Positions 43,092-52,429 of a DNA stretch of 64,000 nt are shown piece by piece. The position numbers and the translations under genes are program-made. This stretch comes from Streptomyces aculeolatus (GTDB lineage: Bacteria; Actinomycetota; Actinomycetes; Streptomycetales; Streptomycetaceae). Where the stretch lies: the NCBI RefSeq assembly GCF_020400605.1, contig NZ_JAINRD010000006.1, positions 1 through 64,000 on the forward strand, written 5' to 3'. Numbering within the stretch: the first letter of the stretch is position 1; the number at the start of each line of letters is the position of its first letter. A model generated the notes under the pieces. The model saw only the letters and a list, made by a program, of their open reading frames with translations. It was not told the origin of the DNA and made no database searches.

Positions 43092-46000
43092 ATGACGCCT
43101 CCGCCCACCCCGGCCCCGACCGTGCCGCATCCGCTCGACGTGCCCCAGACCTTCCTGCCCGGCCCGTCGCACGACGTCCGCGACGCTCTCGGGAGCTACA
43201 TCAGCAGGGATCTGCTGGGCCCCTGGGACGGTCCGGCCGAGAAGCTGCCGCACCACTCGGCCGGACCGGGCGACCGCTATCTCGTCGGCAGGCTCGGCCC
43301 GCGCGGCAGCGATGCGCGCACCCGCGAGGAACTGCAGCGAAGTGCCGCCCAGGAGGCCGACGTCGAGCCGGGGAGCGACGCCGACGGCCACGACCCCGCA
43401 CCGGCGGACCAGCTCACCCCGCAGGCCGCGGGCAGCATGTTCGCTTCATCGATGGGGTTGTCCTTCGTGGTGCCCGCCGCCATCGGCACCCTGACGGTAC
43501 GGGCGAGTTGGGGCCGCTACGCGCTGAGCCAGTCGGCCGGCGACGAAGGCCGGCCCGTCAGCGTGTGGGCCCGCGAGCAGGTCGACCGCGAGTGTGACGT
43601 CGACGTCACCGCCCCCGGCGACCACCGGCGGGTGCTGGACGGGGGCGACTCCCAGGGACCTGACACGCCAGGTGTCAAGCTCCACGTCCAGGTGCGCCGG
43701 CGGCAGACCGGCAGCGACGGCGAGGACCTGCGGGTCCTGGAGGTCACCCTCGTCAACGCCCTGCCCGAGGCCCGCGACCGGCGCGACGCGAACTGGCTCT
43801 TCCAGACCCGGCTGGAGGTCACCGCGTTCCCCGACGAACGGGCCGCGGTGTTCCTGCCGATCGACGACCCACTGAGCCCGGGCGCGGGCCCAGCACCCGA
43901 CGATCCGGAGGAGCAGCGTCTTCGCCTCCTCTACCGTGACAGCCTCCGCCACGCCATCGGCCGGAATGTCGCCGTCCACGCACGCGTACGCGACGGCGAG
44001 CGCCGGGCGCACAAGCTGGAGACGACCTGGCTGCCCGAGTACGACGTGCCGGTCACGACCGCGCCCACCGCCGCCGACCAGCAGCTGCTGGCCGGGCTCG
44101 AACTCGGCATGGACGAACTGGCGGAACTCGCAGTCCCGGACCGTACCCGCGAACTCGCCGCGGCCCTCGCACCGCTTGCCGACGGCTACCACGCCTGGCT
44201 GCAGGAGCAGCGGAGCAAGGCGCAGAGTCTGCCCGAAGACCTGCGGAAGGTGGCCGACGCGGCCGTCGACGAGGCCGAAAAAATCTGCCACCGCATCACG
44301 CTGGGCATCGACCATCTGCGCGTGGATCCCGACGCGCTGGAGGCATTCCGGTTCGCGAACCGGGCAATGGCGCTGCAGCGCCGCAACACCTCGATCGCGG
44401 CCATGAGGGCCGGCCACGAGCACGACCCCGCCTCGTACGCCGAGGCCCGGGCGCAGGTGTACGGGGAGAACGAGCCCGACGACGCCGCGCGCGCCGCGGT
44501 GAAGAAGCAGGCGGCGAGCTGGCGGCCGTTCCAGCTCGCGTTCGTTCTCCTCAACGTCGCCTCTCTCGCGCAGCCGGGCCACGAACACCGCGGTACCGGC
44601 CGCGAGGCCGTGGTGGACCTGCTGTTCTTCCCTACCGGCGGCGGCAAGACCGAGGCGTACCTGGGCCTGGCTGCGATGACGTTCGCGCTGCGCCGGCTGC
44701 AGGGCACCCTCGGCACCGGCGAAGACGCGCGCAGCGGTGCGGCCGGTGTGGCCGTGCTGATGCGGTACACCCTGCGGCTGCTGACGGCACAGCAGTTCCA
44801 GCGTGCCGCTGCCCTGGTATCCGCGGCCGAGGTGCTGCGGCGTGAGGAAGTGGCAGCCGGTGACGAGCGGTGGGGTAAGACCCCATTCCGTATCGGTCTG
44901 TGGGTCGGTACCTCGGTGTCGCCGAACTGGTTCGGAGAGGCGCGCGAGCAGGTCGCCGCAGCCGTGGACTCCGCCGATGACAAGTACGCCCGGGTCATCC
45001 AGGTGCTGAGCTGCCCGTGGTGCGGCCAAGGGCTGACGGCACATCGCAACATGGAGGCGGACGAGGGCCGGCGGCGGGTGCTGCTTTACTGCCCGCGCGG
45101 CGAAGGCGAGGACCGCTGCCCCTTCTCCCGGCTCGCCGCGCCGGAGGAGGGCATCCCCGTGCTGACCGTCGACGAGGAGATCTACCGGCTGGCCCCGGCC
45201 ATGCTGATCGCCACCGTCGACAAGCTCGCCCAACTCCCCTGGAACGGCTATGCGGGACTGCTTTTCGGGCGGGTCACCGAGTGGTGTCCCCGCCACGGCT
45301 TCCGGCACGACGACCTCGACGCCGAGACCGGCTGCGGCCGACGGCACAACGCCAAGGCGCGACTTCCGGCCGTAAGGTCCCAGCCAGTCCCGCGGCTGCG
45401 CCCGCCGGACCTCGTCATCCAGGACGAGCTGCACCTCATCTCCGGCGCGCTGGGCACCACGGTCGGTCTCTTCGAGGCGGCGGTTGACCAGCTGTGCACC
45501 TGGAGCGTCATCGGGGCAGACGGCACCCGCCGCGAGGTCGGGCCGAAGATCGTCGCTTCCACCGCGACCACCAAGCGCGCGGCCGATCAGGTCCGGGGAG
45601 TCTTCGGCCGCAAGGTCGCCGTCTTCCCACCACAAGTGGTGGACGTCGGTGACACGTTCTTCTCGCGCCAGGTCGAGCTGAGCCGCGACCACCCCGGGCG
45701 TCGCTACCTCGGTGTGTGCGCTCACGGCACGCGGCTGAAGGCAGCCGAGATCCGTGTCGCCGAGATCATGCTCCTCGCCGGGCAGCAGCTCTTCGACACG
45801 TACGGCGAGGCCGCCGATCCGTACATGACGCTCGTCGGGTACTTCAACGCCACCCGTGAACTCGCGGGCATGCGGCGCTACCTGGACGACGACATCACCA
45901 CCCGGATCCGGCAGAACGGGTCCCGCAAGGGACACGAGACCATCGCCGACCGCCTGATCGGCCCGTCCGACATGTTGACCATCCAGGAGCTGACCTCCCG

Positions 46001-46976
46001 GATCTCCTCGTCGGACATCAGCGCCGCGCTCAAGCGGCTGGAGACCGGTTTCGACGCCGAATGGAACACCTCGGTGCGGCGGCGGGCACGGCTGGAGGAG
46101 GTCAGGGAGGCGGCGCGGGACAAGCGTGAGCCCCGCGTCCCGTCACGGAACAAGGTGCAGAGCGCCGTGGACGTGGTGCTGGCCACGTCGATGCTTCAAG
46201 TCGGCGTCGACGTCTCGCGGTTCGGGCTTATGCTGGTCGTCGGCCAGCCGAAGAACACCGCAGAGTACATCCAGGCGTCCTCGCGTGTCGGCCGCGACGT
46301 GCGCCGCCCCGGTCTGGTCGTCACCCTCTACAACTGGTCGCGGCCCCGCGACCTCGCCCACTTCGAGGACTTCGAGCACTACCACGCCACCTTCTACCGC
46401 CAGGTCGAGGCGCTGTCCGTGACTCCCTTCACCCGCCGTGCGCTGGACAGAGGCACCGCACCCGCGTACGTGGCTGCGCTGCGGCAGGCGGCGTACGAGC
46501 ACTCGCGCAACACCGACGCCGACGGCCTCGACCTGGAGGGCCCGGTGGCCGCGGAAGTGGAGCGGCGTCTGCTGGAGCGCGCCGAGACCGTCGGTGGAGT
46601 TCGGGCCCGCGGATACCTGAGCGAGCGCCTCGAAGCCCTGAAGGACCGGTGGGCGGAACGGCGCGAGATCGCCGGCGCCCTGCTCGGCTACCGCGCGGAG
46701 AAGAAGGACGGCGTCCAGGTCACCGGTCTGCTCAACCGGGCCGACGGCGGCCGGTGGGACGAACTCACCGTGCCGATGTCGATGCGCGAGACCGAGAACG
46801 AGATCAACCTGCTGTTCTCCGCCGGAGCCCTGGTCGACCAGCCTTCAGGAAGCGGCCCGGCATGGACCTTCGGAACGCCTGACGACTCCGGCCCTGCCGC
46901 AGCCGACGCCGTCATCGACCCAGATGCGGACAGCGACGAACTCGGCCCCAGCCCTGCCGGAAAGGGACAGTCGTGA
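43092..46976 (+). CDS. drmA: DISARM core helicase DrmA
   Basis: A 1294-residue SF2-like helicase. An N-terminal ~430-residue domain is followed by Walker A FFPTGGGKTEAY (~512), a zinc-ribbon-like insert (CPWCGQGL ~640, with later Cys), motif II as DELH (IQDELHLISG ~777), SATTKR and motif VI QASSRVGRDVRRPG (~1060). DrmA with DrmB is thought to sense incoming phage DNA. It is the first gene of drmA-drmB-drmC. Its stop overlaps the drmB GTG by 4 bases (GTGA). Confidence 0.9.
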   Translation: MTPPPTPAPTVPHPLDVPQTFLPGPSHDVRDALGSYISRDLLGPWDGPAEKLPHHSAGPGDRYLVGRLGPRGSDARTREELQRSAAQEADVEPGSDADGHDPAPADQLTPQAAGSMFASSMGLSFVVPAAIGTLTVRASWGRYALSQSAGDEGRPVSVWAREQVDRECDVDVTAPGDHRRVLDGGDSQGPDTPGVKLHVQVRRRQTGSDGEDLRVLEVTLVNALPEARDRRDANWLFQTRLEVTAFPDERAAVFLPIDDPLSPGAGPAPDDPEEQRLRLLYRDSLRHAIGRNVAVHARVRDGERRAHKLETTWLPEYDVPVTTAPTAADQQLLAGLELGMDELAELAVPDRTRELAAALAPLADGYHAWLQEQRSKAQSLPEDLRKVADAAVDEAEKICHRITLGIDHLRVDPDALEAFRFANRAMALQRRNTSIAAMRAGHEHDPASYAEARAQVYGENEPDDAARAAVKKQAASWRPFQLAFVLLNVASLAQPGHEHRGTGREAVVDLLFFPTGGGKTEAYLGLAAMTFALRRLQGTLGTGEDARSGAAGVAVLMRYTLRLLTAQQFQRAAALVSAAEVLRREEVAAGDERWGKTPFRIGLWVGTSVSPNWFGEAREQVAAAVDSADDKYARVIQVLSCPWCGQGLTAHRNMEADEGRRRVLLYCPRGEGEDRCPFSRLAAPEEGIPVLTVDEEIYRLAPAMLIATVDKLAQLPWNGYAGLLFGRVTEWCPRHGFRHDDLDAETGCGRRHNAKARLPAVRSQPVPRLRPPDLVIQDELHLISGALGTTVGLFEAAVDQLCTWSVIGADGTRREVGPKIVASTATTKRAADQVRGVFGRKVAVFPPQVVDVGDTFFSRQVELSRDHPGRRYLGVCAHGTRLKAAEIRVAEIMLLAGQQLFDTYGEAADPYMTLVGYFNATRELAGMRRYLDDDITTRIRQNGSRKGHETIADRLIGPSDMLTIQELTSRISSSDISAALKRLETGFDAEWNTSVRRRARLEEVREAARDKREPRVPSRNKVQSAVDVVLATSMLQVGVDVSRFGLMLVVGQPKNTAEYIQASSRVGRDVRRPGLVVTLYNWSRPRDLAHFEDFEHYHATFYRQVEALSVTPFTRRALDRGTAPAYVAALRQAAYEHSRNTDADGLDLEGPVAAEVERRLLERAETVGGVRARGYLSERLEALKDRWAERREIAGALLGYRAEKKDGVQVTGLLNRADGGRWDELTVPMSMRETENEINLLFSAGALVDQPSGSGPAWTFGTPDDSGPAAADAVIDPDADSDELGPSPAGKGQS

Positions 46977-48880
46977 CCAGCTACTACAACCGGCGCGTGG
47001 GCTCCGTACGCCCCAGCCACCTGATGTTCACCGCGGGCATCGGCTCCCTCGTCGACCTGCCCAATTTCTCCGTCCTCGTCAAGGGTCTGGACTCCTGGAC
47101 GTACGAGGGGCTGCCAGGCGACTACGTCATCGACGAACCCCGGCTGCGCACCGCCGTCAACCGCTCTCTGCAGCTCTACGGCAACGCGCAGGTCACCGAA
47201 CTCCGTTCCGCGCCCTGGGCGGAAGGCGCGGACACCCGCCCCAAGGACTGGCCGGCGCAGGGCGTAGGTGTGCCCGTCACCCCTTTCCCGCAGTGGCTGC
47301 GCTGCACCGCCTGCAACGTGCTGGCTGCCGTCGACTCCGACACCTTCGAGTTCCGCAACGGAAACCCGCGGGCGCCCCACGAGGCGAAGTTCATCCACGA
47401 CTGCCGCCGCGGGCGGTTGAAGCCGCTCGCCGTCGCGGCCCGCTTTACGCTGGCCTGCACGGACGGGCACCTCGACGAGTTCCCTTACATTCCCTTCGTG
47501 CACCACGGAAATCCCTGCACCAAGGCGCCCCGCCCACAGTTGCGGATGCGTGACCACGGCGGTAACCAGGCAGCCAACGTCACTATCCAGTGCATCAGTT
47601 GCAAGAAGAAGCGGAACATCCGCGATGCCATGGGCGAGCGCGGTGCCGCGAACCTGCCGCGCTGCCGGGGACGTCACCCCCACCTCGGGACCTACGCAGA
47701 CGGCGGCTGTGAGCAGGAGGCGACTCTGATGGTCGCCGGCGCCTCCAACCAGTGGTTCCCCGTCACCCTCAGCGCCCTCGCCCTGCCGCCCAACAGGACC
47801 GCGGACGTGGTCAGGCTGGTGGAAGAGCGCTGGGAAGAGCTGAAGGCCATTACGACGCGCGAACTCTATGACGCCATCTCCAGCCTCCCCCAGTACAGAT
47901 ACCTCAAGGAGTACGAGGCGCAGGACCTCATCGATGCGGTCGCCGCTCGCAAAGCCGCGCTAGACGGCCGGCCCTCCGAGGCGCCCGCCGGGCCCGTCGA
48001 CCTGCTGAGCCCGGAATGGGCCGTGCTCTCCGCTCCCCGCCCGCCGCAGGCCACTTCGGACTTCACCCTGGTCGAGGTCGATGACGTGCCCCCGGCGGTC
48101 ACCGGGCTGTTCTCCCACGTACGCCAGGTGGAGCGGCTGAGGGAAGCCCGCGCCCTCGTCGCGTTCACTCGCCTCGACGCACCCGACCGCGAGTCGCCGG
48201 AGATCGCCGAGGAAGTGCGGCTGTTCCGCTCGTCCCCCGGGTGGGTGCCTGCAAGCGAGGTGCGGGGCGAGGGGATCTTTCTGCGCGTACGGCAGGACCT
48301 GCTGGCGGACTGGGTGGCGCGGGTGGAGAAGACGCCGGTGCTGGCGGCGCACCGGGAAGCGTTCGCCAGGTTCCGCACGAACCGTAAGTCCGACCGCATC
48401 ACCGGAGAGTTCGAGCCGATGGCGGGTTGGCCCGGCGAGGCCTACCTCGCCCTGCACACGCTCTCGCATGCGCTGATCCGCACCATTGCGCTCGAGTGCG
48501 GCTACAGCTCCGCCAGCCTCGCCGAGCGCATCTACGCGGACACCGCAGAGGAGCGTCGCAGCGGCATTCTGATCTACACGGCGGCGCCCGACTCCGAGGG
48601 CACACTCGGCGGGCTCGTCACCCTCGCCGAAAGCCCGGACTTCGAACGCATCCTGCGGCGCGCGCTACGGGACGCGGCGCACTGTTCGTCGGACCCGCTG
48701 TGTGCGGAACGGCTGCCCAAGTACCCGGCGGACTACCTGCACGGCGCGGCGTGCCACGTCTGCATGTTCGTCTCGGAGACCACCTGCGAGCGCGGCAACC
48801 GGTTCCTCGACCGCCGCTTCCTCGTGCCCTTGGAGGACGATTCCGACCTGGTGCTGACGCCGGCCGGTCTTCTCGCGTGA
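46973..48880 (+). CDS. drmB: DISARM DUF1998 protein DrmB
   Basis: A 635-residue protein starting YYNRRVGSVRPSHLMFTAGI, as in DrmB. Cysteine pairs that could bind zinc are seen at CTAC (~111), CISCKKK (~206) and, in the DUF1998 region, CSSDPLC, then CHVCMFVSETTCERGNRFLD (~565-610). It partners DrmA, and the two form the DNA-engaging core. GTG start within the drmA stop; the drmC start lies 7 bases beyond its own stop. Confidence 0.9.
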   Translation: MTSYYNRRVGSVRPSHLMFTAGIGSLVDLPNFSVLVKGLDSWTYEGLPGDYVIDEPRLRTAVNRSLQLYGNAQVTELRSAPWAEGADTRPKDWPAQGVGVPVTPFPQWLRCTACNVLAAVDSDTFEFRNGNPRAPHEAKFIHDCRRGRLKPLAVAARFTLACTDGHLDEFPYIPFVHHGNPCTKAPRPQLRMRDHGGNQAANVTIQCISCKKKRNIRDAMGERGAANLPRCRGRHPHLGTYADGGCEQEATLMVAGASNQWFPVTLSALALPPNRTADVVRLVEERWEELKAITTRELYDAISSLPQYRYLKEYEAQDLIDAVAARKAALDGRPSEAPAGPVDLLSPEWAVLSAPRPPQATSDFTLVEVDDVPPAVTGLFSHVRQVERLREARALVAFTRLDAPDRESPEIAEEVRLFRSSPGWVPASEVRGEGIFLRVRQDLLADWVARVEKTPVLAAHREAFARFRTNRKSDRITGEFEPMAGWPGEAYLALHTLSHALIRTIALECGYSSASLAERIYADTAEERRSGILIYTAAPDSEGTLGGLVTLAESPDFERILRRALRDAAHCSSDPLCAERLPKYPADYLHGAACHVCMFVSETTCERGNRFLDRRFLVPLEDDSDLVLTPAGLLA

Positions 48881-48887
48881 GCCGGCC

Positions 48888-49658
48888 GTGAGCCGACGCC
48901 GGTTCGAAGCCGCGGCGGCGACCGCCGTCGCGGCCCTCGGTTACGCCCGCACCAAGGACCTCGCAGGTCTGCTGGCCCGTGGACGAGGTCTGGAGCACGT
49001 GCTTCTCGCGTTGCAGGATTCCACGGCAACGGAGGCGGTCACGGCACTCTACGCAGCCGCGGAGCGGGAGCGGGTTCCCCATCCCGAGGCCGCCGCGTAC
49101 CTGCGCGGCTACGTCGCCGGAGCACCGCGAACCCCGGACGAGACGGAGGTACGCACCTTCTGGAGCGGCCCCGCTACTCCCGCCGTGCCCGCCCGGGCAG
49201 CGGCCAGGGTGCTCATGCAGGTGGTGACAGAAGCCCGTACGGAGCTGCTGGCCATGACCTACTCGGCTCGTGCGTACGCACCGCTCGTCACCGCCCTCCG
49301 GGAGGCCCTGGCCAGAGGAGTCGATGTGCACGTGGTGGTGGAGACCCTGGAGGGCGCGGCCGGCCTCCTCGTCGGGCGCGAGCCTGCCCGGGCGTTTACG
49401 TCGATACCCGGCGTCAAGCTGTGGCACTGGCCTCCGGCCCATCGCCCTGACCACCGGGGGCTGCAGCACGCGAAGCTCGCGGTTGCCGACGGCACCCTGC
49501 TCTGGCTGGGCAGCTCGAACCTGACGGAGTCAGGGGTGCGGCGGAACCTCGAAGCCGGGCTCCTGGTGCGCGGCGGATCAGCTCCGCGGCGGGTGGCGGA
49601 ACACATCCGGGACCTTCAGCGCAGAGGGATTCTGGAGCGTCTGGAGTATGGCGATTGA
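48888..49658 (+). CDS. drmC: DISARM phospholipase-D-like protein DrmC
   Basis: A 256-residue protein with a single HxK(x)4D-type motif (LQHAKLAVAD, ~191) followed by LGSSNLTESG. It is a PLD-superfamily protein that would need to dimerise for a full active site. PLD proteins in restriction contexts are nucleases, though DrmC is reported as dispensable in some DISARM systems. N-terminal ~90 residues are helical. GTG start. Last gene of the operon. Confidence 0.88.
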   Translation: MSRRRFEAAAATAVAALGYARTKDLAGLLARGRGLEHVLLALQDSTATEAVTALYAAAERERVPHPEAAAYLRGYVAGAPRTPDETEVRTFWSGPATPAVPARAAARVLMQVVTEARTELLAMTYSARAYAPLVTALREALARGVDVHVVVETLEGAAGLLVGREPARAFTSIPGVKLWHWPPAHRPDHRGLQHAKLAVADGTLLWLGSSNLTESGVRRNLEAGLLVRGGSAPRRVAEHIRDLQRRGILERLEYGD

Positions 49659-50019
49659 TTCGCCGTATACACCCGGACTTCACGTGGCATGATTCCGTGC
49701 TGCGTTTTGCGCGGTGCATGCGTCGGCCCGGCAGATTCGGTCTGCAAGTGGGCAATGGCGGGCGCATGGTGGTCTGGTTTGGTCTCCGGCTCTGGCTGAA
49801 ATTTCAGGGCTCAGGGCACAGGTTGCACTGTGAGGCACATCACGCTGTCGGAGAGGTGTAGACCGCCGTACCGCCGGATTCCCGAACATGCAGTTCGTGT
49901 GGCGTTACCGCGAGGTAAGTATCCGGCCGTGGCGCGGAATCCATGATCGCCACGTGAAATTCGTGAGCTGCTCATGCGTGTTCGCTCAGGTGGTCGGGTT
50001 GGGTGGGTGCAGAAAGTTC
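49659..50019. other. Gene-free stretch after drmC
   Basis: About 360 bases with lower GC than the flanks and no convincing coding frame. A perfect 12-bp palindrome CTGAAATTTCAG lies at 49796-49807. No terminator hairpin with a strong stem was seen after drmC. It marks the right edge of the defence island. Confidence 0.4.
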
Positions 50020-50045
50020 ATCGGGTGACACAGGTGTCACCCGAT
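50020..50045. promoter_or_regulatory. 26-bp near-perfect palindrome before the sigma-like operon
   Basis: Perfect 12-bp arms ATCGGGTGACAC and GTGTCACCCGAT flank a 2-base centre AG. It ends 29 bases before the ATG at 50075, so it covers the promoter/leader of the sigma-like gene. It has the size and symmetry of a TetR- or MerR-class operator, but no such regulator is adjacent. On RNA it would also form a strong hairpin. Confidence 0.65.
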
Positions 50046-50074
50046 TCGTATCCGCCCCCGCCCGAAGAGGATTC

Positions 50075-50626
50075 ATGACCGAGGAAGCCCCCGCAGAGGA
50101 TCACAGCAGCCCGGTGACGCACGCCATGCTGGACGTCCCGCCCGTGTGCGAGGCGCTGTACCTTGCCAACGCGGACGCCTACTTCAGCTATGCCCAGCAC
50201 TGGCTCGACGACGAGACCGCGGAAGAGGCAGTTCACCTGGCGTTCCATCAGATCCGCAACCGCTGGGAGGAGTTGGGGCGGCACGGCGACCTGCGGCAGC
50301 AGGCGTGGGCGATTCTGCGCCGGGTGGTCGCCTCGTACGTCGAGGAGTCGGCGGTCCGGCGCGAGATCGCGCACGTGCTGGCCGTGTACCAGGAGCTGCT
50401 GGAGCAGCAGAACGCGGGCGTCGGGCTGTACGAGGCGATAGCGAAGCTCTCGCCGCGGCAGTTCGACGTGGTGGTCCTGCGCTACCTGTGCAAGTTCCCC
50501 ACCGACCGGATCGCCTGGTACCTGGGTGTCACGGCCAGCACCGTCGACTACCACTGCCGCCGCGCCACGAGGCGCCTGGAGCGGGATCTCGCGCAGTTGC
50601 TGAAGACGGACGGTGGCACGAAGTGA
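50075..50626 (+). CDS. Sigma-70-like (ECF-type) factor with region 4 HTH
   Basis: A 183-residue protein. Residues ~25-110 resemble sigma region 2 only loosely (AEEAVHLAFHQIRNRWEELG). The C-terminal ~55 residues are a clear region 4/LuxR-like HTH (LSPRQFDVVVLRYLCKFPTD, then GVTASTVDYHCRRATRRLE). ATG 50075 follows GAAGAGG; a longer frame would begin inside the palindrome. The stop overlaps the next GTG (GTGA). Actinomycetes carry many such small regulators with unknown regulons. Confidence 0.75.
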   Translation: MTEEAPAEDHSSPVTHAMLDVPPVCEALYLANADAYFSYAQHWLDDETAEEAVHLAFHQIRNRWEELGRHGDLRQQAWAILRRVVASYVEESAVRREIAHVLAVYQELLEQQNAGVGLYEAIAKLSPRQFDVVVLRYLCKFPTDRIAWYLGVTASTVDYHCRRATRRLERDLAQLLKTDGGTK

Positions 50627-51318
50627 GCGATCAGAGCGCGACGGTGGAGCAACTCCTCGCGGGGGCGGGGGAGATGATGCTCGCGGGCCGTCGGCGGTTC
50701 GACGTGGCTGCCGGTCTGCGGCGGCTGCGGGAGGGGCCGGCCGGGTACACGGGGCCCGGTACGGACGCCTCGCCCGTGGTGCAGGCGCGGGACGAGCTGT
50801 CGGTCCTGGTGCGCTGGACCGTCAACCGGGCCGGGGCGACCGGGTTCGTCGGCCGGCTGGCCAGCCTGCTCAGCGACCACGGGCCGCAGTGCCACGAGGT
50901 GTGGCTGGAGGTGCCCGACATAGACGGGGCGATCCACGGGATGCAGGTCTTCGCCTGCATGCTGTACCAGGCCGATCACCGGGAGAGCGCGCAGTTCTGG
51001 TGGCAGCTCGCCGCCGGCGCCGGCAGCGGTGCCGCCGCGTACTGCCTGCACCTGCACCACCTCGGCCTGGGCGAGCCCGCCGAGGCCGGCCACTGGCGTA
51101 CGCAGCTCCAGCAGGACGGCGGACCCGACGACGAGTTCATATCCGGCGTGCGGCTCTTCGCCGACTACGTCGACCGCAACTGCACACCCGGCTGGGAACC
51201 GCACATGCACCGGGAGATACAGCGTCTGGCTTCCCGCGCGGACGTCCGCGACGCGCTGGTCTGCCGGCCGGAAAGCGAGATCGCCGACCGCTTCGAACGC
51301 TACTGCGAGCAGCACTGA
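50623..51318 (+). CDS. Hypothetical protein coupled to the sigma-like gene
   Basis: A 231-residue mainly helical soluble protein (SATVEQLLAGAGEMMLAGRR, then MQVFACMLYQADHRESAQFW, AAYCLHLHHLGLGEPAEAGH), somewhat TPR-like in its middle. No family recognised. GTG start within the sigma gene stop codon, so translationally coupled. It may modulate the sigma factor, for example as an anti-sigma or accessory protein; this is inferred from coupling alone. Confidence 0.7.
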   Translation: MSDQSATVEQLLAGAGEMMLAGRRRFDVAAGLRRLREGPAGYTGPGTDASPVVQARDELSVLVRWTVNRAGATGFVGRLASLLSDHGPQCHEVWLEVPDIDGAIHGMQVFACMLYQADHRESAQFWWQLAAGAGSGAAAYCLHLHHLGLGEPAEAGHWRTQLQQDGGPDDEFISGVRLFADYVDRNCTPGWEPHMHREIQRLASRADVRDALVCRPESEIADRFERYCEQH

Positions 51319-51337
51319 ACGGAAGAAGGGTGTCCCG

Positions 51338-51547
51338 GTGCCGAAACCCACGCGCCCGCCGGTCAATTCCGCCATGCGTCCGAGGAACGGGCAGCCCTGT
51401 GCCCACCACGCTCCCGCCTGCCGGCGGAGCTGCCGGTGCCGCAGCCGCGGCAGCGGTGCCGACACGCACCTGCTGCACGGCCTGTACTACGGCCTCGGTA
51501 CCGGGCTGGCGGGCCTGCTCTTCTGGTGGATACAGCAGATGATCTAG
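51338..51547 (+). CDS. Small Cys-rich protein with C-terminal membrane helix
   Basis: A 69-residue ORF from GTG 51338 (AAGGG about 7 nt upstream), 19 bases after the previous stop. The basic, Cys/Arg-rich middle (CRRSCRCRSRG) is followed by one hydrophobic segment (LLHGLYYGLGTGLAGLLFWW) at the end. It looks like a tail-anchored small membrane protein and completes a three-gene operon closed by a strong terminator. Confidence 0.5.
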   Translation: MPKPTRPPVNSAMRPRNGQPCAHHAPACRRSCRCRSRGSGADTHLLHGLYYGLGTGLAGLLFWWIQQMI

Positions 51548-51565
51548 CCCAATCCCCCCGCCACA

Positions 51566-51610
51566 CCGGGCGGCGCCGCGCCGCAGACCTCCGTGCGCGG
51601 TGCCGCCCGG
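51566..51610. terminator. Bidirectional hairpin terminator
   Basis: 16-bp arms (CCGGGCGGCGCCGCGC and its partner at 51595-51610, 15 of 16 paired, the odd one a G-T) enclose a 13-base loop. It lies between the rightward sigma-like operon and the leftward M23 peptidase gene, so serves both. Confidence 0.85.
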
Positions 51611-51631
51611 CTGCCTTTCCGGGACGGGTGT

Positions 51632-52414
51632 TCAGGTGGGGTTCGAGACTGTTACGCCGTGGTTCTCCAGCCAGGTGACCGGGTCCTTCGCCGATCCGTA
51701 CTCCGGTGTCGTGCGGACCTCGAAGTGCAGGTGCGGGCCCGTGACGTTGCCGGTGGCGCCGGACTTGGCGATGGCCTCGCCCATGCCGACCGAGGTGCCC
51801 GCGGAGACGTCGATCTGCGAGAGGTGGGCGTAGTGGGTGTAGTCCCCGTCGCCGTGCTTGACGACGATCTGGTAGCCGAAGGAGTCGTCCCAGCCGGCGG
51901 TGACGACCGTTCCCTTGGCCGCGGCCTTGACCGTCGTGCCGGTGGGTACTGACCAGTCCTGGCCGGTGTGGCCGTTCTCCCAGTTCGCGCCCGACGCCTC
52001 GTACCCCGCCGTGGGGGTGCTGCCGTCGACGGGCATGACGGCGGTCGGGTCGTCCGCTGTGGTGTCCGTGCCGTACGAGGCGTTGTCGGCGTCCGTGCTG
52101 CCGGAGCCGTCGGCCGCGGGGCCGTCGAGGGAGAGCTCCGTGCCGGGGGCGATCAGGTTCGGGTCGTCGCCGATGACGGACTTGTTGTTCTCGTACAGCG
52201 TCTGCCAGCCGCCGTCCACGTCCTGCTCCGCCGCGATGACGGAGAGGGTGTCGCCGGAGGCGACGGTGTAGGTGGTGTCCTCCTCGGCGAAGGCACCGGA
52301 CGCGCCGATGACGGGCAGGGCGAGCGTGGCGCCGGCTGCCGACGCGCGGGTGGCGAGCTTGCGGGCGCTGCCGGGGCGGCGCCGCCCTCGGTGGCGGCCG
52401 TGAGGGGATGACAT
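51632..52414 (-). CDS. Secreted LysM/M23 peptidoglycan endopeptidase
   Basis: A 260-residue protein with a basic N-terminus and hydrophobic signal segment (ASAAGATLALPVIGASGAFA). A LysM domain (YTVASGDTLSVIAAEQDVDG) binds peptidoglycan. A C-terminal M23 domain has zinc ligands in HTGQDW and HLHFE. It cleaves peptide crosslinks in the cell wall outside the membrane. A ydaO-type c-di-AMP riboswitch occupies the leader, as for Streptomyces resuscitation and wall-hydrolase genes. Confidence 0.92.
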   Translation of the reverse strand: MSSPHGRHRGRRRPGSARKLATRASAAGATLALPVIGASGAFAEEDTTYTVASGDTLSVIAAEQDVDGGWQTLYENNKSVIGDDPNLIAPGTELSLDGPAADGSGSTDADNASYGTDTTADDPTAVMPVDGSTPTAGYEASGANWENGHTGQDWSVPTGTTVKAAAKGTVVTAGWDDSFGYQIVVKHGDGDYTHYAHLSQIDVSAGTSVGMGEAIAKSGATGNVTGPHLHFEVRTTPEYGSAKDPVTWLENHGVTVSNPT

Positions 52415-52429
52415 CTGTCGGGCCTCTTT

